Shown: piece by piece, positions 6,386-12,669 of the stretch
Layout of the letters: each line of letters begins with the position of its first letter
How positions within the stretch are numbered: the stretch's first letter is position 1
Source: Acidobacteriaceae bacterium
Lineage (GTDB): Bacteria > Acidobacteriota > Terriglobia > Terriglobales > Acidobacteriaceae
DNA: 12,669 nt
Assembly: GCA_003166055.1 (NCBI GenBank)
Contig: PMWR01000459.1
Location: 1 to 12,669, forward strand
Reading direction: 5' to 3'
Program-made: the position numbers and the translations under genes
Notes under the pieces: generated by a model
What the model was told of the DNA's origin: nothing
Database searches by the model: none
Seen by the model: the letters and a program-made list of their open reading frames with translations, nothing else

Positions 6386-6481
6386 GGTGGAACTCTTTCC
6401 CTGGTGTGACTTGGAACGATTGATTCTCTGGAAACCGTTCACAACTCCCCTACGGGGCGCTGGATTTTCGCTTGCCACTTA

Positions 6482-6500
6482 CCCAGCATTTCATGCTGGG
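6482..6500. repeat. Perfect 8-bp hairpin next to repeat copy 2
   Basis: CCCAGCAT (6482-6489) and ATGCTGGG (6493-6500) pair perfectly around a TTC loop and run directly into the dispersed repeat. Together the two hairpins follow the stop of the leftward hydrolase gene, where they could end or protect its transcript. Confidence 0.6.
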
Positions 6501-6538
6501 CTATGATCGCGCGCTCCCTCCGGGAGCTAAGGCCCGGG
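6500..6538 (+). repeat. Dispersed intergenic repeat, copy 2
   Basis: Matches copy 1 at 4839-4877 with four mismatches. Here the stem GCTCCC (6513-6518) / GGGAGC (6522-6527) around TCC is perfect. It begins 10 bp beyond the stop of the hydrolase gene and about 115 bp upstream of the tryptophanase start. Confidence 0.75.
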
Positions 6539-6548
6539 ACCGATGGGG

Positions 6549-7733
6549 TCAATTTTGCGGCTCGCGGATCGGGACTTGGCGGTCGATGGTGAACTCAACT
6601 TTGAGAGACGCGCGGGCAGAGCCAAGGCAGACGAAGAGCTTTTTGCCTGGGCCGCTGAATCCGTAGTTCACATGGGCTACGCCGCTTGAGTCGACCCCGG
6701 TGACAACGGGTGGATTTGGATTCACGTTGTGAAGATCGGCGGCGTAGATAAAAGAAGCATCCGCCTTGATAACTCTTTCGTGCATGGCGCTGTCGAGGGC
6801 GATGGGGACTTGCAGGTCGGGGTTCTCGTTGGTTTTGTCGCAGGCGGCTTCAAGGCCCGCGATGATATTGTCGCGGGTGACCACCTGCTCTTCAAGGATC
6901 GGGTTGGCGCGGTAGACGCGATAGAAGAAGTCGTAGGCTGCGGACTTTCGATCGGAAGGCTGGATCATGTGCACGTGATCGGCGTGAATCTCCTGCGGGG
7001 GCGTGGTCACATCGCATCCATAGGTCGCGCTGAAGTAGCTGACCACGCGGGCATGGGCGCGGAGATAGTAGCCAACGCCGCTGTCGGGCTTGGTGTCTTC
7101 GGATTCAAATGCGCAGAATCGATGGATTCCGTTGACGGAGTCGTGCCTTCGCCAGTTGTCTTCAAGCTGAGTGAGGAAGGCGTTGTCGCTGGTATCGCTG
7201 AGATCGTTGAGGAGCGGGTCTTTGTCGTAGAGGGAGGCTATGCGGGCAAGCGAGGAGCCCTCGTGCGGCGTTCCATAGGAAACGATGAACTTGACTCTCA
7301 CGGCCTCGGCGGGATGACGCAGCAGCATCTCTTCGACAAGGATGCCGCCCAGGCTGTGCGCGATGAAGACCACCTCGCGATGGTCCCAGACATGATCCTG
7401 TTTGAGGCGGGTCCAGAGAAGGTCGGACAACTGCACGCTGGACATTTTGCCGTGTGATTCGGGGGTGGGGTACTGGGCAACGTCAACGTCGGAATAGGCG
7501 AAGCGCGGGTCGGTTCGAACCAGGTCGGGCCAATAGGCGCCGTTTGCGGCTCGCCAGGAGTCGCGGCTGCCGTGAAGGCCATGGACAAAAACGATGACTC
7601 TCGCTCGAGGGGCCGATGGTGTGCTGCCCTGTTGGACGGCGACCTGGGATGTGGCCGAGGGGGCTTGGAACAGGAGGAACAAGACGACCAATACAAGGTT
7701 GATCTTGATGCGCATATAAACGTCTTTACTCAT
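6549..7733 (-). CDS. Secreted alpha/beta hydrolase (PGAP1/SERAC1/lipase-like)
   Basis: 394 residues from ATG 7733, or 388 from ATG 7715; neither has a strong ribosome site. A signal peptide is visible (KINLVLVVLFLLFQAPSATSQ, cleavage near residue 29), so the enzyme acts in the periplasm or outside. The hydrolase core shows the oxyanion strand-loop VIVFVHGLHGS (46-56), the nucleophile elbow FIAHSLGGILVEEM with Ser127 (Ala replaces the usual first Gly of GxSxG), YGTPHEGS (153-160) and a late DHVHMIQPSDR whose His253 is the likely catalytic histidine. This set resembles SERAC1/PGAP1-type lipid or ester hydrolases. The acidic member is not certain; Glu210/Asp213 region in FESED is the candidate. 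Residues ~300-394 extend beyond the catalytic core and look beta-rich, possibly an Ig-like sandwich. Substrate unknown. It diverges from the GH35 gene across 148 bp. Confidence 0.85.
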   Translation of the reverse strand: MSKDVYMRIKINLVLVVLFLLFQAPSATSQVAVQQGSTPSAPRARVIVFVHGLHGSRDSWRAANGAYWPDLVRTDPRFAYSDVDVAQYPTPESHGKMSSVQLSDLLWTRLKQDHVWDHREVVFIAHSLGGILVEEMLLRHPAEAVRVKFIVSYGTPHEGSSLARIASLYDKDPLLNDLSDTSDNAFLTQLEDNWRRHDSVNGIHRFCAFESEDTKPDSGVGYYLRAHARVVSYFSATYGCDVTTPPQEIHADHVHMIQPSDRKSAAYDFFYRVYRANPILEEQVVTRDNIIAGLEAACDKTNENPDLQVPIALDSAMHERVIKADASFIYAADLHNVNPNPPVVTGVDSSGVAHVNYGFSGPGKKLFVCLGSARASLKVEFTIDRQVPIREPQN

Positions 7734-7881
7734 CTATGAGTCCAGTTTATACCCGGAGGGGTGGACCAGCCTCCTTCCCCCTCCAGCCGAGACTATGATG
7801 GCTATGCGGAGTTTCCGGCACAGGATGGGCGGGTTTGCGCGGGGCACGCCAAAGGTCGGAAAGATGACGAGGATTGCAGAA

Positions 7882-9579
7882 ATGAAAACGATTTCTACCA
7901 TGAAGATTTTGATTGCTTTGATTGGATGTGTGGTTTGCGGCTTCGTGGGGCAGGCGCAGACGGCGGCGACGCGGACGAAGGAGCATCCGTTGCCTCGGAT
8001 TGTGGAGAAGGATGGGCGGTATGCGCTGCTGGTCGATGGGGCGCCGTTCCTGATGCTGGGAGCCCAGTCGAACAACTCGAGCGACTGGCCGGGGACGCTC
8101 GATAAAGTGTGGCCGGCGATTGAGTATCTGCATGCGAACACGCTGGAGACGCCGATTTACTGGGAACAGTTTGAGCCGGACCCGGGTAAGTTCGACTATT
8201 CGCAAGTGGACCTGATTCTGGCGCAGGCGCGGGCGCATCATGCGCACCTGGTGCTGCTGTGGTTTGGGACTTGGAAGAACGGCAGCCAGCATTACATGCC
8301 GGAGTGGATGAAGCTGAAGCCGGAGATTTATACGCATGTGACGAACAAGAACGGAGAGCTTGTGGACTCGCCCTCACCGTTTGCGGCGGCGGCCCTGGAG
8401 GCGGACAAGCGGGCGTTTACTGCGTTTATGAAGCACCTGAAGGAGGCGGACGGGGAACGCACGGTGCTGATGGTGCAGGTGGAGAACGAGACCGGGACGT
8501 GGGGCGCGATGCGGGACTACTCGCCGGAAGCGGAGAAGCTGTTTGTTGGGCCGGTGGCCGCCGAGGTGCTGAAGGCAACGGGCAAGACGGATGCGGGGCC
8601 GAACTGGCGGGATGTGTTCGGCACCGAGGCGGATGTGAATTTTCATGCGTGGGCGGTGGCGAAGTATGTGGGGGAGATTGCCGCGGCGGGGAAGGCTGTT
8701 TACCCGCTGCCGCTGTATGTGAATGCAGCGCTGCGAGATCCGTTCAAGGGCGCGCCGGGCACGTATGAGAGCGGCGGTCCGACGGACAATGTGCTTTCGA
8801 TCTGGAAGGCGGAGGCGCCGGCGATTGATGTGCTGGCTCCGGATATTTATTCGCCGGATACGGCGAGCTACCTAAAGGTGCTGCATCTGTATCACCGGGC
8901 GGATAATCCTCTGTTTGTTCCGGAGACCGCGGGATCGCCACGGACGCTGGCGCGGTTTCTTTTTTCCACACTGGGATTGCAGGCGATCGGGTATTCGCCG
9001 TTTGGGCTGGACTATACGCGCACTCCGCCGGCGCACCAGGGGGAGAACGATTCGCCGAATAGTTTTCTGGATGCCACGGCGCAGAACTACAAGCTGATTG
9101 GGCCGATGATGCGGGATGTTGCGCGGTGGAATTTTGAGGGGAAGCTGCAGGCTACGGCGGAGGTAGAGGGCGAGCCGACGCAGACGCTGCATTTCGGAGC
9201 GTGGGATGCGGTGATTTCGTACGGCGGCGGACGGGGCGGGACGGCGAAGGGCAATGCGGAGCCTGTGGGGCGGGCGTTGGTGGCGCAGTTGAAGGAGAAC
9301 CAGTTCCTGGTGGCGGGATATTTTTGCCGGGTGGACTTTCGGCCTGCGGGGACTGAGGCGGAGCGGAAGGCGGGGCAGGTGGTGAACGGAAGCGGGCAGA
9401 CTCCTTCAGCACAGATTGACGGGAAGTGGGTGCACCGGCAGTTTCTGAAGGTGGAAGAGGGGACCTATGAGAACGAGCAGTTCAAATTTGTGCGGATTTT
9501 GAATGGGGACCAGACGGACTGGGGACTGGGGCTGGGGGCGGAGCCGGATGTGCTGCGGGTTTCTGTGGCGACTTATTGA
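7882..9579 (+). CDS. Secreted GH35 beta-galactosidase with DUF5597-type C-terminus
   Basis: 565 residues from ATG 7882, chosen because GAGGA lies 8 nt before it and the signal peptide then starts at the N-terminus. ATGs at 7795 and 7864 give unlikely Arg-rich leaders; 7900 has no ribosome site. The signal is MKILIALIGCVVCGFVGQAQ. Cleavage after GQA is likely; LIGC is a weak lipobox alternative. The TIM barrel follows with LDGAPFLMLGAQ (~50-61), TPIYWEQFEP (90-99) and FDYSQVD. The acid/base is Glu203 in VQVENETGTWG and the nucleophile Glu348 in FVPETAGS, the GH35 pair for retaining hydrolysis of beta-galactosides. The C-terminal ~150 residues are beta-rich and fit the DUF5597 accessory domain found in xyloglucan-active GH35 enzymes such as Cellvibrio Bgl35A. 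The substrate here is unproven: no xylosidase, fucosidase or TonB receptor gene is alongside. Acts in the periplasm, or on the surface if lipidated. Confidence 0.92.
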   Translation: MKTISTMKILIALIGCVVCGFVGQAQTAATRTKEHPLPRIVEKDGRYALLVDGAPFLMLGAQSNNSSDWPGTLDKVWPAIEYLHANTLETPIYWEQFEPDPGKFDYSQVDLILAQARAHHAHLVLLWFGTWKNGSQHYMPEWMKLKPEIYTHVTNKNGELVDSPSPFAAAALEADKRAFTAFMKHLKEADGERTVLMVQVENETGTWGAMRDYSPEAEKLFVGPVAAEVLKATGKTDAGPNWRDVFGTEADVNFHAWAVAKYVGEIAAAGKAVYPLPLYVNAALRDPFKGAPGTYESGGPTDNVLSIWKAEAPAIDVLAPDIYSPDTASYLKVLHLYHRADNPLFVPETAGSPRTLARFLFSTLGLQAIGYSPFGLDYTRTPPAHQGENDSPNSFLDATAQNYKLIGPMMRDVARWNFEGKLQATAEVEGEPTQTLHFGAWDAVISYGGGRGGTAKGNAEPVGRALVAQLKENQFLVAGYFCRVDFRPAGTEAERKAGQVVNGSGQTPSAQIDGKWVHRQFLKVEEGTYENEQFKFVRILNGDQTDWGLGLGAEPDVLRVSVATY

Positions 9580-9593
9580 TCAGATGAGTTCCG

Positions 9594-10616
9594 TTAGCGG
9601 AAGAGTCGGATCGCGCTGGAAAGGCCGGATTCGTAGGCACCGATGAGCTTGTCCCAGGCGGCGTTGGAGGGCTCGTCGATTTGCTGACGGGCGGGATCGG
9701 CGTCGAACCAGGCGAGGGTGCGGCGGATGCCCTGAGCGAAGGGGACCTGGGCAGAAAAGCCGGGGACGAAGCGCTTGATCTTGGTGTTGTCGAAGACCAC
9801 GCTGGAGGACTTGTCGCCGGTGAGGCTGCCGAGTTCGTCGGGATGGCATGCGCTGAGGAAGTCAGACGCGATGTGGATGAGGTTGGGCTCGACGCCCGCA
9901 GCCTCGGCGGTGATGCGGTAGAGCTGGTCCCAGGTGAGGACTTCGTCGCTGGTGATGTGAAAGGCGTGGCCGATGGCCTGGCGGTGGCCGAGAAGGCCGA
10001 CGAAGCCCTGGGCGAAGTCGCTGTTGTGGGTGACGACCCAAAGGGAGGAGCCGTCGCCTGGGACGATGACTTTTTTGCCGCGGCGCATGCGGTCAAGGGC
10101 GGTGAAGGATTTTTGCCAACTGTTGACGGCGAGAACGATCTGCGTGTCGCCGTACGTGAGCGAGGGACGGACGATGGTGATGGGAAAGCCGTCGTCGCGG
10201 TAGGCCCGCATGAGGCGGTCCTCGCAGGCGATTTTGTCGCGGGAGTATTGCCAGTAGGGGTTTGCGAGCGGGGTTGATTCAGTGATGAGATAGTGGCCGA
10301 CGGGGTGCTGATAGGCGCTGGCCGAGCTGATGAAGACGAACTGGGCGGTGCGGTCGCGGAAGAGGCGGATGTCACGCTCGATGTGGTCGGGGGTGAACGC
10401 GATCCAGTCGACGACGGCGTCGTAGGTCTGATTGCCGAGGGCCTGGGCAACGGCGAACTCGTCGGCGATGTCGGCGGTGAGGGTGCGGACGCCTGCGGGA
10501 AGATCGGCGGCGTGCTGTCCGCGAGTGAGGAGGGTCAGGTCGATGCCGCGTTCGGCGGCGAGGCGGGTGACGGCGGTGCTGATGATGCCGGTGCCGCCGA
10601 TGAACAGGACCTTCAT
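9594..10616 (-). CDS. Atypical SDR: NAD(P)-dependent epimerase/dehydratase-like protein
   Basis: 340 residues; GGAG lies 5 nt before ATG 10616. The Rossmann fold opens with KVLFIGGTGIIS (2-13), the glycine-rich cofactor loop, with Ser in place of the usual final Gly of GGTGFIG. Acidic Asp49 in TADIAD and the segment FVFISSASAYQ (93-103) follow. YSRDK (Tyr124-Lys128) is the catalytic Tyr-x3-Lys. VRPSLTYGD (149-157) and the late 'HNSDFAQG' (197-204) are typical of extended SDRs, and the C-terminal part holds the substrate domain. The sequence is closest in style to the SDR_a5/CSP41-like atypical group rather than to a UDP-galactose 4-epimerase. The reaction is unknown; a nucleotide-sugar or RNA-binding role is possible. 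It lies 18 bp after glmS on the same strand, so it is probably co-transcribed with it, and ends 14 bp from the convergent GH35 gene without a terminator. Confidence 0.88.
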   Translation of the reverse strand: MKVLFIGGTGIISTAVTRLAAERGIDLTLLTRGQHAADLPAGVRTLTADIADEFAVAQALGNQTYDAVVDWIAFTPDHIERDIRLFRDRTAQFVFISSASAYQHPVGHYLITESTPLANPYWQYSRDKIACEDRLMRAYRDDGFPITIVRPSLTYGDTQIVLAVNSWQKSFTALDRMRRGKKVIVPGDGSSLWVVTHNSDFAQGFVGLLGHRQAIGHAFHITSDEVLTWDQLYRITAEAAGVEPNLIHIASDFLSACHPDELGSLTGDKSSSVVFDNTKIKRFVPGFSAQVPFAQGIRRTLAWFDADPARQQIDEPSNAAWDKLIGAYESGLSSAIRLFR

Positions 10617-10634
10617 GATGACTCCAACAGGGTG

Positions 10635-12518
<1,884 letters not shown>

Positions 12519-12550
12519 GGAACGATTTTATGAGAGGCAGTCGTCAGTTG

Positions 12551-12669
12551 TCAGTTTTCAGTGATCGAGGGCGGCGGCTCGTCGGGTGGGATGGGGACGA
12601 TGTCCGTTCGGGGCTCGAGATTCTGGAGGGCGATCTGGAGGACTGGGAGCCTGAGGTTCCCGTCCACTT
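12551..12669 (-). CDS. C-terminal end of an unidentified gene (runs off right edge)
   Basis: 38 in-frame codons end at TGA 12551-12553. Of the three leftward frames this one reads like a protein: LRLPVLQIALQNLEPR, then IVPIPPDEPPPS near the end, with GC-rich third positions as in the neighbours. The Pro-rich acidic tail suggests a flexible C-terminus; no family can be named. It ends 32 bp before glmS, so it could be the first gene of the glmS transcription unit. Too short to be certain. Confidence 0.5.
   Translation of the reverse strand, partial: VDGNLRLPVLQIALQNLEPRTDIVPIPPDEPPPSITEN

Noticed and set aside
5663..6409. 248-codon rightward frame opposite tnaA
   Set aside because: Same reasoning: a full match to tryptophanase on the other strand explains the openness, and there is no ribosome site.
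6386..6478. Possible TnaC-like leader or longer N-terminus of tryptophanase
   Set aside because: The open frame has no Trp codon or proline stall motif and no start with a ribosome site; it is simply untranslated leader DNA.
12519..12550. glmS ribozyme upstream of glmS
   Set aside because: Only 32 bp separate glmS from the preceding stop codon, too short for the ribozyme, which is mainly found in Firmicutes.

Overview
The window is GC-rich and densely coded on both strands. The gene content suggests a free-living Gram-negative heterotroph, most likely an acidobacterium of the Terriglobia type. That assignment is an inference. It rests on the mix of small secreted hypothetical proteins with 'GNCPxWI'-like motifs, a GH35/DUF5597-type galactosidase with a signal peptide, a single tryptophanase, and repeat-laden intergenic spaces. 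No rRNA, tRNA, CRISPR array, transposase or integrase was seen.

Layout. 1-648 (minus) is the start of a gene running off the left edge. It encodes a holin-like membrane hairpin followed by an internal lipoprotein-type signal, and a doubtful small reading frame overlaps its start (645-851). 868-1146 is an AT-richer non-coding space with two dyads. 1147-1755 (minus) is a small secreted Cys-rich protein. It diverges from 1904-2476 (plus), an elongation factor P paralogue whose tip loop matches EfpL/YeiP rather than classical EF-P. 2539-3006 (minus) is a small secreted protein built of two similar halves. 3163-4098 and 4163-4813 (plus) encode a D-hexose-6-phosphate mutarotase and a membrane protein with a channel-like C-terminal hairpin. 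4814-5029 is filled with hairpins and repeats. 5030-6385 (minus) is a tryptophanase. A second copy of the repeat lies at 6500-6538, just beyond the stop of the secreted alpha/beta hydrolase at 6549-7733 (minus). 7882-9579 (plus) is a secreted GH35 beta-galactosidase. 9594-10616 and 10635-12518 (minus) are an atypical SDR-family nucleotide-sugar-epimerase-like protein and glmS, 18 bp apart. 12551-12669 (minus) is the C-terminal end of a further gene 32 bp upstream of glmS.

How the genes relate. Most are independent single-gene units of central or accessory metabolism: sugar-phosphate anomer handling, amino-sugar synthesis for the cell wall, galactoside hydrolysis in the envelope or outside, and tryptophan breakdown to indole, pyruvate and ammonia. 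The only convincing transcription unit is [partial gene]-glmS-SDR. The mutarotase and the following membrane protein may also be co-transcribed. I see no convincing new multi-gene system. The items most worth a second look are the EfpL-type EF-P, the nested or fused lipoprotein at the left edge, the channel-like membrane protein without a K+ filter, and the repeats on either side of tnaA.
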